Assembly (NCBI RefSeq): GCF_014202975.1 | Contig: NZ_JACHHZ010000005.1 | Location: 558,001-622,000 of the forward strand | Origin: Povalibacter uvarum | GTDB taxonomy: Bacteria > Pseudomonadota > Gammaproteobacteria > Steroidobacterales > Steroidobacteraceae | Direction of reading: 5' to 3' | DNA length: 64,000 nucleotides | In this document: piece by piece, positions 17,390 through 25,596 of the stretch | Position numbering within the stretch: the stretch's first letter is position 1 | Layout: each line of letters opens with the position of its first letter | Program-made: the position numbers and the translations under genes | Notes under the pieces: model-generated | Told to the model about the DNA's origin: nothing | What the model saw: the letters and a program-made list of their open reading frames with translations, nothing else | The model's database searches: none

Positions 17390-18819
17390 GAAGCACCGCC
17401 TGCACATTCCGCGAAGAATCGGCGCAGGAGATTGCCTGCGACAGTCGTTCGATACTCGCCGCTGGCGCGCATGTCCGTGAGCGGCTGGAAATCGCGGGCC
17501 AGTGCGAGCACACCATCGTCGATGGTTGTGTCGCCGACAGGTTTGCCGATCAGGGCTTGCTCCGTGTGCTTCGCTCTCGCGGGAATCGCAGCCATGCCGC
17601 CGAATGCAATGCGGGCGCTCCGGACGACTCCGCCGTCGATCTCCATCGCGAAGGCGGCGCAGACGCCGCTGATGTCCTGGTCGAAACGCTTCGATACCTT
17701 ATAGCTGGCGACCTTGAGTGCCGGAGCTGCCGCCGGGATCGTCACGCTGACGATGAACTCGCCCGCATGCAGATCCTTCTTCTGGTAACCCAGATAGAAC
17801 TGATCGAGGGGCAGGGTGCGCATGCGATCGCCACTGCGCAGTTGGATCGTCGCGCCGAGGGCAATGAGTACGGGCATCGAATCGCCGATCGGCGAGCCGT
17901 TCGCAATGTTGCCGCACAAAGTTCCTGAGTTGCATACCGGCGGCGAGGCGAAGCGCCGCGCAACATCCGCCAGTGTCGGATGAATTTCGACGATGGCGCT
18001 CAAGGCCTCGGTCAGGCGGACGGCGGCTCCGATGCGCAAGGCGCCCGCGGCACGGTCGATCCGCTTCAGTTCATCGATCGCACCGATGTAGAGGATCGGC
18101 GGCAGATCGCGCAACTGCTTGGTAGTCCACAGGCCGATGTCGGTTCCGCCCGCAAGAATGAGAGAACGCGGTGCCGCTGAGTACGCCGCCGCCAGTTCAT
18201 CGACTGTGCGAGGTGCCATGAATCCATCGCGAGCGAGCGGCTGCGTACGGCGCAACGCCCGCAGCCGCTCGAGCCTCTCGTGCGACTGGCTGTCTGTGCG
18301 ATTCCACTTCGGGGTGGCTGCATAGTCGTTCATGTGACAACCGGCATCGATAATTGGCCGATACCCGGTGCAGCGACACAGGTTGCCCGCCAGCGCATTC
18401 ACGACATCCGCACGCTCCGGCGCGGAATCGTTGAGATACAGCGCGAACAGCGACATCACGAATCCTGGCGTACAAAATCCGCATTGCGACCCGTGCCGAT
18501 CCACCATCGACTGCTGCACCGGATGCAGTATTTCGCCGGCCTGCAGACTTTCGACGGTGACGAGCTCGTGCCCATCGAGGGTGGGCAGGTAGCGGATGCA
18601 GGAGTTTATTGCCCGGTACTCGATGGAGCCCGACGCATCCAGTTCACCGATGACAACCGTGCAGGCCCCACAGTCGCCCTCTGCGCAACCTTCCTTGGTT
18701 CCGGTTCTGCCGAGCGTCTCCCGCAGATACTCAAGAACAGTCGTCGTGGCCGGCACGTCGCCAATCTGCACGATCTGTCCGTCGAGGATGAAGCGGATAG
18801 TGTCAGTCTCAGGAACCAC
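17386..18819 (-). CDS. xdhA: Xanthine dehydrogenase small subunit (2Fe-2S and FAD domains)
   Basis: A 477-residue electron-transfer subunit. The first 2Fe-2S cluster is held by C45, C50, C53 and C74 (GCAEGDCGACT...NSC), the second by C113, C116, C148 and C150 (QCGFC...CRC). The FAD domain follows, with LILAGGTDIGL and GNIANGSPIGDS. It begins with GTG and overlaps the end of the HIU hydrolase gene by 11 bases, consistent with coupled translation. XdhA passes electrons from the molybdenum site of XdhB to NAD+ in this enzyme type. Confidence 0.95.
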   Translation of the reverse strand: MVPETDTIRFILDGQIVQIGDVPATTTVLEYLRETLGRTGTKEGCAEGDCGACTVVIGELDASGSIEYRAINSCIRYLPTLDGHELVTVESLQAGEILHPVQQSMVDRHGSQCGFCTPGFVMSLFALYLNDSAPERADVVNALAGNLCRCTGYRPIIDAGCHMNDYAATPKWNRTDSQSHERLERLRALRRTQPLARDGFMAPRTVDELAAAYSAAPRSLILAGGTDIGLWTTKQLRDLPPILYIGAIDELKRIDRAAGALRIGAAVRLTEALSAIVEIHPTLADVARRFASPPVCNSGTLCGNIANGSPIGDSMPVLIALGATIQLRSGDRMRTLPLDQFYLGYQKKDLHAGEFIVSVTIPAAAPALKVASYKVSKRFDQDISGVCAAFAMEIDGGVVRSARIAFGGMAAIPARAKHTEQALIGKPVGDTTIDDGVLALARDFQPLTDMRASGEYRTTVAGNLLRRFFAECAGGAS

Positions 18820-19162
18820 GGTACACCGAGTAGCTCCACGGCGTGACGATCAGCGGCACGTGGTAGTTCTCATCAGGCGTCGCTATGCCGAACGGGACGA
18901 CGACGTTCTCGAGGAACGCCGGGTCGGGCAGCGACACGCCGCGCGCGCGGAAATACTCGCCGACATGGAAAGTCAGCGAATAGCGGCCTTTGCGGAAACG
19001 AACGCCCTCGATGAGCGGGCCCGTGCACCGGCCGTCGTCGCCGGTCGTGCGTTCGACGATGGGTACCGGCCCTGCATCCGACACTTCGTGCAGCTCGACG
19101 CGGATTCCCGCGGCGGGCCGGCCTGTATACGTATCGAGAACGTGTGTTGTCAGTTTGCCCAT
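18809..19162 (-). CDS. uraH: 5-hydroxyisourate hydrolase (HIUase)
   Basis: The transthyretin-like enzyme that hydrolyses 5-hydroxyisourate, the product of PuuD, to OHCU. The 117-residue protein shows the family start GKLTTHVLDTYTG and ends with the hallmark YRGS tetrapeptide. The ATG at 19162 gives the standard length; an ATG at 19213 would add 17 residues (MAADVRSHHHD...) without family likeness. It is the first gene of the leftward purine operon, directly behind the divergent control region. Confidence 0.93.
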   Translation of the reverse strand: MGKLTTHVLDTYTGRPAAGIRVELHEVSDAGPVPIVERTTGDDGRCTGPLIEGVRFRKGRYSLTFHVGEYFRARGVSLPDPAFLENVVVPFGIATPDENYHVPLIVTPWSYSVYRGS

Positions 19163-19216
19163 GAAAGTGTGCGCAGAAGGGTCATGGTGGTGCGATCGCA
19201 CATCGGCAGCCATTGG

Positions 19217-19270
19217 TTTTGGTGCAGCCCACTCTCCTGAGGATAGCGGCGTCCCGCGGGCGCACCAAAA
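19217..19270. promoter_or_regulatory. Long inverted repeat in the divergent purine control region
   Basis: TTTTGGTGCAGCCC at 19217-19230 and GGGCGCACCAAAA at 19258-19270 form arms of 13 bp with one bulged base, 27 bases apart. The element lies between uraH and the gene for the transporter binding protein, so it is placed to control one or both. It could be an operator or fold in the uraH leader RNA. I cannot distinguish these by eye. Confidence 0.5.
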
Positions 19271-19282
19271 TTTTTGACTGGG
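19267..19282 (+). promoter_or_regulatory. AAAATTTTTGAC box upstream of the binding-protein gene
   Basis: The 12-base word AAAATTTTTGAC (19267-19278) is followed by TGG; the same word, followed by CGG, occurs at 22904-22915 in front of the TonB receptor gene. TTGACT could be a -35 box; no convincing -10 at 17 bp is visible. TTGACC is also the half-site of the RutR operator known from E. coli, and a RutR-like regulator is encoded nearby. Confidence 0.45.
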
Positions 19283-19382
19283 AGATCATGTTTCCTGTGT
19301 ACGATGCAAAAATCGTGTCGTAGGCTGTGTCCGAGTTCATGTCCGCGTCGCGAACATCCAATCTGTAACCGAACCTGTCACG

Positions 19383-20471
19383 ATGAAATTCAACCTGAGA
19401 TCCGCGCTGCTCGCGCTCACCCTGGGCTGCATGACCCTGGTCGCCGGCGCGAGCGAAGCCCCATCCGATCCGCTCAAGGTGGCCTTCGTTTATGTCGGCC
19501 CCGTGGGCGACGGGGGCTGGAGCTACCAGCACGATCTCGGCCGCCTGGCGCTGGAAAAAGCGCTGGGTTCGAAGGTCAAGACCACGTACGTCGAGAGCGT
19601 CGCTGAAGGTGCCGATGCCGAGCGTGTCATCCGTCGCCTCGCGGCCGGCGGCAACAAGCTGATTTTCACGACTTCTTTCGGGTTCATGGAGCCGACCCTC
19701 AAGGTGGCGCGCCAGTTTCCGAAGGTGAGTTTCGAACATGCCACGGGCTACAAGACTGCGCCCAACATGTCGGCTTATGAAGTGCGTTTTTACGAGGGGG
19801 CGTACCTGCTCGGCGTGCTCGCGGGGAAGATGACCAAGACCAATACGCTCGGCTTCATCGGCTCGCATCCGATCCCGGAAGTTATCCGCAATATCAATGC
19901 GTTCACACTCGGCGCCCGCAGCGTGAATCCGAAGATCCAGACGAAGGTGATCTGGGTCAACACCTGGTACGACCCGGGCAAGGAACGTCAGGCGGCGGAG
20001 ACGCTGTTTGCCCAGGGTGCGGATGTGCTGAGCCAGAACACCGATTCCCCCGCGGCCGTTCAGGTCGCGGAAGAGAAGGGCAAGTACGCGTTCGGCTGGG
20101 ATTCCGACATGTCCCGCTACGGGCCGAAGGCGCATCTCACGGCGAACACGCAGGACTGGTCGATCTACTACATCGACATGGCGAAGCAGGTCCTGGCTGG
20201 CACGTGGAAGGGCGGGCGCATCACGCGTACGGGCCTGAAGGAAAAGGCCATCGTCCTGACCAAGCTCAATCCCGCGATTCCCGCTGACGTGGCCAAGCTC
20301 TTCGAAGAAAGGAAGCAGGCGATCGCGACCGACAAGCTCGTCCCTTTCGCGGGTCCGCTGAAGGACAATACCGGCGTGCTGAAAGTGCCGGCGGGCAAGC
20401 AGATGAGCATGGATGAGCTCGTCGCGTTCAACTGGTATGTCGAGGGCGTCGCGAGCACCGTGCCGAAGTGA
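19383..20471 (+). CDS. BMP family ABC transporter substrate-binding protein (purine/nucleoside)
   Basis: A 362-residue exported binding protein of the Bmp/PnrA-like family. The signal peptide MKFNLRSALLALTLGCMTLV ends near AGASEA; no good lipobox is present, so it is probably soluble in the periplasm. The mature part begins LKVAFVYVGPVGDGGWSYQHD, the typical strand and ligand loop of this family. It is divergent from the operon holding the ATPase and two permeases, which have no binding protein of their own, so the four products should make one importer. Confidence 0.93.
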   Translation: MKFNLRSALLALTLGCMTLVAGASEAPSDPLKVAFVYVGPVGDGGWSYQHDLGRLALEKALGSKVKTTYVESVAEGADAERVIRRLAAGGNKLIFTTSFGFMEPTLKVARQFPKVSFEHATGYKTAPNMSAYEVRFYEGAYLLGVLAGKMTKTNTLGFIGSHPIPEVIRNINAFTLGARSVNPKIQTKVIWVNTWYDPGKERQAAETLFAQGADVLSQNTDSPAAVQVAEEKGKYAFGWDSDMSRYGPKAHLTANTQDWSIYYIDMAKQVLAGTWKGGRITRTGLKEKAIVLTKLNPAIPADVAKLFEERKQAIATDKLVPFAGPLKDNTGVLKVPAGKQMSMDELVAFNWYVEGVASTVPK

Positions 20472-20499
20472 CGGCGCGTTTCTTGAATACAACTGGCCC

Positions 20500-21195
20500 A
20501 TGTTGTTCAAGATTGCCGCCCATCGCGGACGCAAGAGTCCGAGCCGCATCCGCCGCAAGAATGAACAGCTGATCCTCTCGGCTGCCGAAGAGGAGTTCGC
20601 CCGTCACGGGTACAAGGGCGCGAGCATGAACAGCATCGCGGTTCGTGCGGGACTGCCCAAGGCGAACATTCACTATTACTTCAACAGCAAGCTCGAGCTG
20701 TACGCGGCGGTTCTGAGCCGCATCATCGAATTGTGGGACGGCACGCTCAACAAGCTGAAGGCAGACGACGATCCGGCCGTGGCGCTGCCCGAGTACATCG
20801 CAGCGAAGATGCGCTTCTCTCGCGAGCAGCCCCTGGCATCCCGCATCTTCGCCATCGAGATCCTGAACGGCGCGCCGAACCTGGTCGGCTACTTCGACGA
20901 AGAGTACCGGCGCTGGTTCCGCAGCCGCACCGAAGTGTTCCGCGCCTGGGCACAGCAAGGCCGCATTGCACCGATCGATCCCGCGCACCTGATTTTCCTG
21001 CTCTGGAGCGCGACCCAGCACTACGCGGACTTCGCGTGCCAGATCCGCGCGTCGATCGGCAAGGAGGAGCTCACCGACGATGATTACGACAGCGCGACGC
21101 GGACGCTGACGCAGGTAGTTCTTCGCGGCTGCGGTGTTCTTGAGTCTGAGAAAAGATTCTCCACGGGGTGCACGGGGACCACGGGGGGAGGATGA
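20500..21195 (+). CDS. RutR-like TetR family transcriptional regulator
   Basis: A 231-residue TetR regulator. The helix-turn-helix spans about residues 20-65 (SMNSIAVRAGLPKANIHYYFNSKLELY). The ligand domain resembles E. coli RutR in several places: EILNGAPNL, APIDPAHLIFLLWSATQHYADFA. RutR binds uracil and controls pyrimidine and purine genes; here a purine-derived ligand is plausible but unproven. The gene follows the binding-protein gene by 28 bp. Its last 18 or so residues (ESEKRFSTGCTGTTGGG) come from a family C repeat, so the ancestral stop was probably earlier. Confidence 0.9.
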   Translation: MLFKIAAHRGRKSPSRIRRKNEQLILSAAEEEFARHGYKGASMNSIAVRAGLPKANIHYYFNSKLELYAAVLSRIIELWDGTLNKLKADDDPAVALPEYIAAKMRFSREQPLASRIFAIEILNGAPNLVGYFDEEYRRWFRSRTEVFRAWAQQGRIAPIDPAHLIFLLWSATQHYADFACQIRASIGKEELTDDDYDSATRTLTQVVLRGCGVLESEKRFSTGCTGTTGGG

Positions 21196-21313
21196 GCAAT
21201 GCGTTTCTCGGCGGTTGCGCAGACGCGCGGGATTTACGGCCAATCGCACCTGTTATTGATCTTCCCCGTGGTACCCCGTGTACCCCGTGTACCCCGTGGA
21301 AATTCTGTTCTCC
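21151..21313. repeat. Family C inverted repeat (ACGGGG periodic)
   Basis: Left arm 21151-21195 (AGATTCTCCACGGGGTGCAC and on) and right arm 21261-21313 (TTCCCCGTGGTACCCCGTGT and on) are imperfect reverse complements built from a 9-10 base unit ACGGGGTAC. The spacer is about 65 bases. The left arm overlaps the end of the TetR gene; the right arm ends 17 bases before the adenosine deaminase start. Confidence 0.85.
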
Positions 21314-21329
21314 GATCTTCGAGGTAAGC

Positions 21330-22754
21330 ATGAAAGTTCGTCACTGGTGCATTCTCGCAGTGCTCGCGATGGGGCTGGCACGCACAGCCACGGCCGCCGA
21401 GCCTTGGTTCGAGGAGCTGAAAAAGAACGCTACGCCGCAGCAGCTCTACACATTCCTGTATGCGCTGCCCAAGGGCGGCGATCTGCACAACCATCTTCCG
21501 GGCGCGTACCTGTCCGAATGGATGTGGGACGAGGCGCTGGCGCAGAAGGCGCGCGGCTACACCTACTACACGAAGGTGAAGATCAACAACTGCGTCGACT
21601 TCGGAGCAAACGAGTTCTCGCCCGATCGATACCTGCTGCTGTTCCGGACGATCGGCGGCTCGAGCTACGCGAAGCTCGACGATTGCCAGAAGGGCGAATA
21701 CAAGGCGCTCGGGGCGCTCGATGACCGCGAGCGCAACGCGTGGCTCAACAGTCAGCGGCTCGACAAGCCCCATGAAGGTCGTCACGAGTTCTTCGAAGCG
21801 CACTGGTTCCGGATCGACGAGATGATCCGCAATCCATACTTCGTTGCGGAGCTGCTCTACAAGAACATGGAAGCGTTCGGCAAGGAGGGGGTTGTCTACC
21901 TCGAGCTTCAGAACGGCCTCGATGGTTATCTGAAGGCCGATGGTTCGTCGTTCACCCGCGATGAAGTCGCCAATATCGTGCGTGCCCGGCTCAAGGCGAA
22001 AGATGCGGTCGCCACCGGTGTGACCGTGCGATTCCAGAACTCGCTGCTGCGCTTCACGCCGGATGCGGAAGAGCGACTGAAGGAGCTGTACGCGATCAAT
22101 GATGCGTACCGCGACCTGTATGTCGGCGTGAACATGGTGGGCCGCGAGGACGACGACAAAGGCTATCCGCTGCGTTTCCTGCCGACGCTTCGCGAGCTGC
22201 GCCACAAGTATCCGGACATCAAGCTGTCGATTCATGCGGGCGAAGTCGACGAGCCGAATTCCCATATCCGCGACACGCTGCTGCTCGGCGCCGACCGGAT
22301 TGGTCATGGCGTCAATCTGATCAGCGACCCGGAGACGATGCTCCGCATGCGTCACGGCCCGTATATGGTCGAGATCAACCTGGTGAGCAACCTTCTGCTC
22401 GAATACGTACAGAAGTACTCGCAGCATCCATTCCCCGAGTACCTGCGCGTGAACATCCCGGTGGCGCTGTCGACGGACGATCGCGGCATGTGGGATTCGA
22501 ACATGACGGACGAGTACTTCGTCGCGGTGAGCGAGTTCAATCTTTCGTGGGAGGAGCTGACGCAGCTCGGCCGCAACTCGCTGAAGTATTCGTTCGTCGA
22601 TGAACCGACGAAGCAGCGCCTGCTTGCCGACTACGAGAAGCGCGTGCAGGCGTTTGCGCAGCAATTCCAGAAGCAGGGATGGACAGCGCTCAAGGACGTG
22701 AAGCCCGTGAGCTATTCATTCCTGTGCAAGCAGTACAAAGTCTGCCTCCAATAA
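21330..22754 (+). CDS. Exported adenosine deaminase (ADGF/ADA2-like)
   Basis: A 474-residue adenosine deaminase family protein with a signal peptide (MKVRHWCILAVLAMGLARTA, cleavage near ATAAEP). The zinc and catalytic motifs are complete: LHNHLPGAY, SIHAGE with the catalytic glutamate, IGHGVNL and ALSTDDRG. Its length and signal peptide resemble secreted ADGF/ADA2-type enzymes more than the cytosolic enzymes of about 335 residues. It should convert adenosine to inosine in the periplasm. The start is set by a strong GAGGTAAGC ribosome site. Neighbours are the purine regulator and the TonB receptor. Confidence 0.9.
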   Translation: MKVRHWCILAVLAMGLARTATAAEPWFEELKKNATPQQLYTFLYALPKGGDLHNHLPGAYLSEWMWDEALAQKARGYTYYTKVKINNCVDFGANEFSPDRYLLLFRTIGGSSYAKLDDCQKGEYKALGALDDRERNAWLNSQRLDKPHEGRHEFFEAHWFRIDEMIRNPYFVAELLYKNMEAFGKEGVVYLELQNGLDGYLKADGSSFTRDEVANIVRARLKAKDAVATGVTVRFQNSLLRFTPDAEERLKELYAINDAYRDLYVGVNMVGREDDDKGYPLRFLPTLRELRHKYPDIKLSIHAGEVDEPNSHIRDTLLLGADRIGHGVNLISDPETMLRMRHGPYMVEINLVSNLLLEYVQKYSQHPFPEYLRVNIPVALSTDDRGMWDSNMTDEYFVAVSEFNLSWEELTQLGRNSLKYSFVDEPTKQRLLADYEKRVQAFAQQFQKQGWTALKDVKPVSYSFLCKQYKVCLQ

Positions 22755-22764
22755 GCGCAGGCGC

Positions 22765-22793
22765 GGTGCGGGACACGGACGTCCTGCCGCACC
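22765..22793. terminator. Stem-loop after the adenosine deaminase gene
   Basis: GGTGCGG (22765-22771) and CCGCACC (22787-22793) form a 7-bp GC-rich stem 10 bases after the stop codon. There is no T-run, so intrinsic termination is uncertain. Confidence 0.35.
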
Positions 22794-22860
22794 ATCGGCG
22801 CGCTTCGCGCCATTTCTTCTTCGGACGCTGTCGCGCGAGACCGTCGACTCAACGTTCAAT

Positions 22861-22936
22861 CCCCTGATTTTCCCCTGATTTTTACGGCTGCCGCCCGCGC
22901 CGGAAAATTTTTGACCGGCCAGACAGCATTCTGGCC
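22861..22936. promoter_or_regulatory. Control region of the TonB receptor gene: tandem 11-mer, TTGAC box and perfect inverted repeat
   Basis: CCCCTGATTTT is repeated twice in tandem (22861-22871 and 22872-22882). AAAATTTTTGAC (22904-22915) repeats the word found in front of the binding-protein gene. It runs into a perfect inverted repeat, GGCCAGA (22917-22923), six bases, TCTGGCC (22930-22936), flanked by TTGA and TCAA. This looks like a regulator site; RutR of E. coli recognises a TTGACCA-type half-site. Confidence 0.5.
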
Positions 22937-23003
22937 TCAAACGTGCTTGGGGGAAGGCGATCGGTACTGGCCGTACCTTCAAGCCACTAGGGGACTCATT
23001 TCA

Positions 23004-25397
23004 ATGAAAAGCTCTTTGCTCGCTCGCGAGATTCGCGCGATCTGCCTGTTGTCGCTGGGTGTCGCGTCGATCGCTCACGCCGAACCCGATTCAGCCGTGC
23101 TGGACGAGGTGATCGTCGAAGGCGATCGCATCAACGTAATTCCAACCGAGAAGCTCGAGTCGGTGTTCGGCTTCGGCAAGACCGCAGTGGAAACGCCGCG
23201 ATCGATCACGACCATCAGCAAGGAGATGCTCGACAAGGTGCTGATCACGGAGATCGATGACCTGGTCGCCCTGACGCCCGGTTCGTTCACCCAATCGTTC
23301 TTCGGCGTCGCGGGTTCACTCGACGTGCGCGGCACGCCCGGCGAAAACTACTTCCGCGGCGTGAAGCGCATCGACAACCCGGGCAACTATCCGACGCCCA
23401 TCGGTGCGAGCGATCGTATCGACGTGGTGCGCGGCCCGGCATCGCCGATCTACGGGCCGTCGAAGATCGGCGGCTACCTGAACTTCGTACCGAAGTCGGC
23501 GCGCGCATCGACGGGGCAGCTGATGAACCAGGCGACCGGCGAGATCGGTGTGACGATGGGCAGCTGGGACAAGAAGGTGATCAGCGCTGAAGTTGGCGGC
23601 CCCGGAGAACTGTTCAACAAGCCGCTCGGCTACTACCTCTACACCGAGTTCGAGAACTCGGACAGCTACTACGACAACACCACGACCGATCAAAGCCTGT
23701 ATCAGGCCTCGTTCGACCTGGCGCTCACCGACACGTCGCGCCTGGAGTTCGGCGGCATGTACCAGGACTACAAGGGAAATCAGGTGGCGGGCTGGAACCG
23801 CCTGACACAGGAACTGATCGACGACGGCACATACATCACGGGCAGTCCTCCGTCGCTCGATACCGATGGCGACGGCTTGCTGTCGGCAGACGAGTCCAAC
23901 GCGGGCGCTGGCCTGGCGGCCTTCCTGTTCGGTCCGCAGACACCGCAGAGCATCCTGGCGGCGCTGCAGGCCAATCCGAATCTCAATCTCGAGAATCCGG
24001 GCACCGCGCACATCGACGGCAACACCGTGCTGGTACAGGAAGACGATACGCTGGAAAGCGAAGTGCTGACGCTGTACTTCGACTACATCTACGAGTCCGG
24101 GAACGGTCTCATGGTGACGAACAAGACGTTCTTCGAGTCGCTCGACAACGTGAACGAGAATGCCTACGGGTTCTCGCAGATGGCGGACACGTGGGTGGTC
24201 GAGGATCAGCTGGTCATCGGCTACGAGTTCTCGCCCACGGATGTGGTCGAGGCAAGCGTCCAGGTCTCCCCGTCGATCCGCCATCAGGACTTCGAGCACG
24301 GCGACAACTTCGACAACGAGTACTTCGATCGCCGTGACATCACGTTGCCGGGCTCGCCGATCGACCGACGCACGATGGCGACGCGCGGCCAGGAAAACTA
24401 CTCGCAGCACACCGTCGGCGACTTCACCAACTACGCGCTTGCAGCGATGGCGGATGTCACGTTCTTCGGGAAGCTGAACCTCCTTGCCGGCGCCCGCTAC
24501 GACTATCTGGACATGAAGTCGGAAATCCTCGCCGACTCCAACGACAGTCCCGGAACGCAGGCGGACGACACGGACAGTGCGACGTCCTGGTCGGCCAGCC
24601 TTTCGTATCAGCTGCCGTGGGGCTTGCGCCCCTACGTGACCCGGGCGGAGCAGTCGACGCTGATCCTCGGCCAGGGCGGCCAGATTCCCGCGCTCGCGCT
24701 GGCAGACGGCAACGCCGTCGCAGATTCGGAGCTCACGGAGTACGGCATCAAGGCTGCGATGCTGGAGAACAAGCTGTATCTCGCGCTCGACTACTTCGAG
24801 CAGGAACGTCTCGACTACAACGCGCAGGACACGGTGACGAACAACACCACGCGTGCCGAAGGCTATGAGTTCGAAGCCCGCTGGGTCGTGACGAACAACG
24901 TCACGCTCACGGGCGCCTACACGAACCTGAAGGTCTACAACATGGGCGCGCTCGACGCAGGCTCCCAGTTCAGCTTCGTGGGCGCAGCCGACCTGCAGGG
25001 CGTCGATCCGTCGCTGCTCTACGGAGGGGTGGGTCTTCATGTCGTGGGAGTCGACGGCAAGGAGGATGCGCGCAAGGCCGGCATCCCGGAGACCATGTTC
25101 AGCGTCTATGCCATGTTCAGCTTCGACGGCATGCTTTCGGGGCTGACCGGATCCATCGGCGGCTCGCACGTCGACTCGGTCTATTCCGGCTTCGCAAAGA
25201 ACATCAAGCTGCCCAGTTACACGCTGCTCAACGCGAGCGTGTATTACGAAACCAGCAGCTGGAAAGTCGGCCTGCAAGGCAAGAACCTGACGGACGAACG
25301 CTACTTCCGCTCGAACTTCCCGGACCTGTTCGGGAATTCGGTGGTGTTGCCGGAGTTGCCGCGCAGCTACCTGGTGTCGGCGGCGTACAAGTTCTGA
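23004..25397 (+). CDS. TonB-dependent outer-membrane receptor (probable purine/nucleoside uptake)
   Basis: A 797-residue receptor with signal peptide (MKSSLLAREIRAICLLSLGV, cleavage near AHAEP), a TonB-box-like stretch LDEVIVEG at the mature N-terminus, a plug domain about residues 45-170 (TPRSITTISKEML, RIDVVRGPASPIYGPSKIGG) and a beta-barrel ending in the aromatic YKF. Nothing in it proves the substrate. Its place between the exported adenosine deaminase and exported nucleosidases suggests nucleosides or related purine compounds. The ATG at 23004 is chosen because the signal peptide begins there. Confidence 0.9.
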   Translation: MKSSLLAREIRAICLLSLGVASIAHAEPDSAVLDEVIVEGDRINVIPTEKLESVFGFGKTAVETPRSITTISKEMLDKVLITEIDDLVALTPGSFTQSFFGVAGSLDVRGTPGENYFRGVKRIDNPGNYPTPIGASDRIDVVRGPASPIYGPSKIGGYLNFVPKSARASTGQLMNQATGEIGVTMGSWDKKVISAEVGGPGELFNKPLGYYLYTEFENSDSYYDNTTTDQSLYQASFDLALTDTSRLEFGGMYQDYKGNQVAGWNRLTQELIDDGTYITGSPPSLDTDGDGLLSADESNAGAGLAAFLFGPQTPQSILAALQANPNLNLENPGTAHIDGNTVLVQEDDTLESEVLTLYFDYIYESGNGLMVTNKTFFESLDNVNENAYGFSQMADTWVVEDQLVIGYEFSPTDVVEASVQVSPSIRHQDFEHGDNFDNEYFDRRDITLPGSPIDRRTMATRGQENYSQHTVGDFTNYALAAMADVTFFGKLNLLAGARYDYLDMKSEILADSNDSPGTQADDTDSATSWSASLSYQLPWGLRPYVTRAEQSTLILGQGGQIPALALADGNAVADSELTEYGIKAAMLENKLYLALDYFEQERLDYNAQDTVTNNTTRAEGYEFEARWVVTNNVTLTGAYTNLKVYNMGALDAGSQFSFVGAADLQGVDPSLLYGGVGLHVVGVDGKEDARKAGIPETMFSVYAMFSFDGMLSGLTGSIGGSHVDSVYSGFAKNIKLPSYTLLNASVYYETSSWKVGLQGKNLTDERYFRSNFPDLFGNSVVLPELPRSYLVSAAYKF

Positions 25398-25451
25398 TGA
25401 GCGGGTGATGGGGTGATGTCACTTCATCACCTCGCCCGTCTCCATGTCTGA

Positions 25452-25559
25452 CTGTGGGTCCGGCTTTAGCCGGACGTCAGCCGAAGGCTCTGCTGTCCGA
25501 CGCAGTCGGACAAGGGAGTCGCTGGCGCGATGACGTCCGGCTGAAGCCGGACCCACAGG
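25452..25559. repeat. REPIN-like repeat, family B, copy 1
   Basis: A 108-base element with outer inverted arms CTGTGGGTCCGGCTTTAGCC and its complement, and an inner hairpin (GTCCGACGCAGTCGGAC). A second copy with only a few differences lies at 31206-31312. The arrangement of two inverted REP sequences is that of REPINs. Confidence 0.88.
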
Positions 25560-25596
25560 AAGACGTCATCACCCATCACAACATCAAGATTCATCC

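Noticed and set aside
19163-19213. Longer HIU hydrolase start at 19213.
   Set aside because: Adds 17 residues without family likeness and abuts the inverted repeat; the 117-residue form has the canonical start. Not fully excluded.
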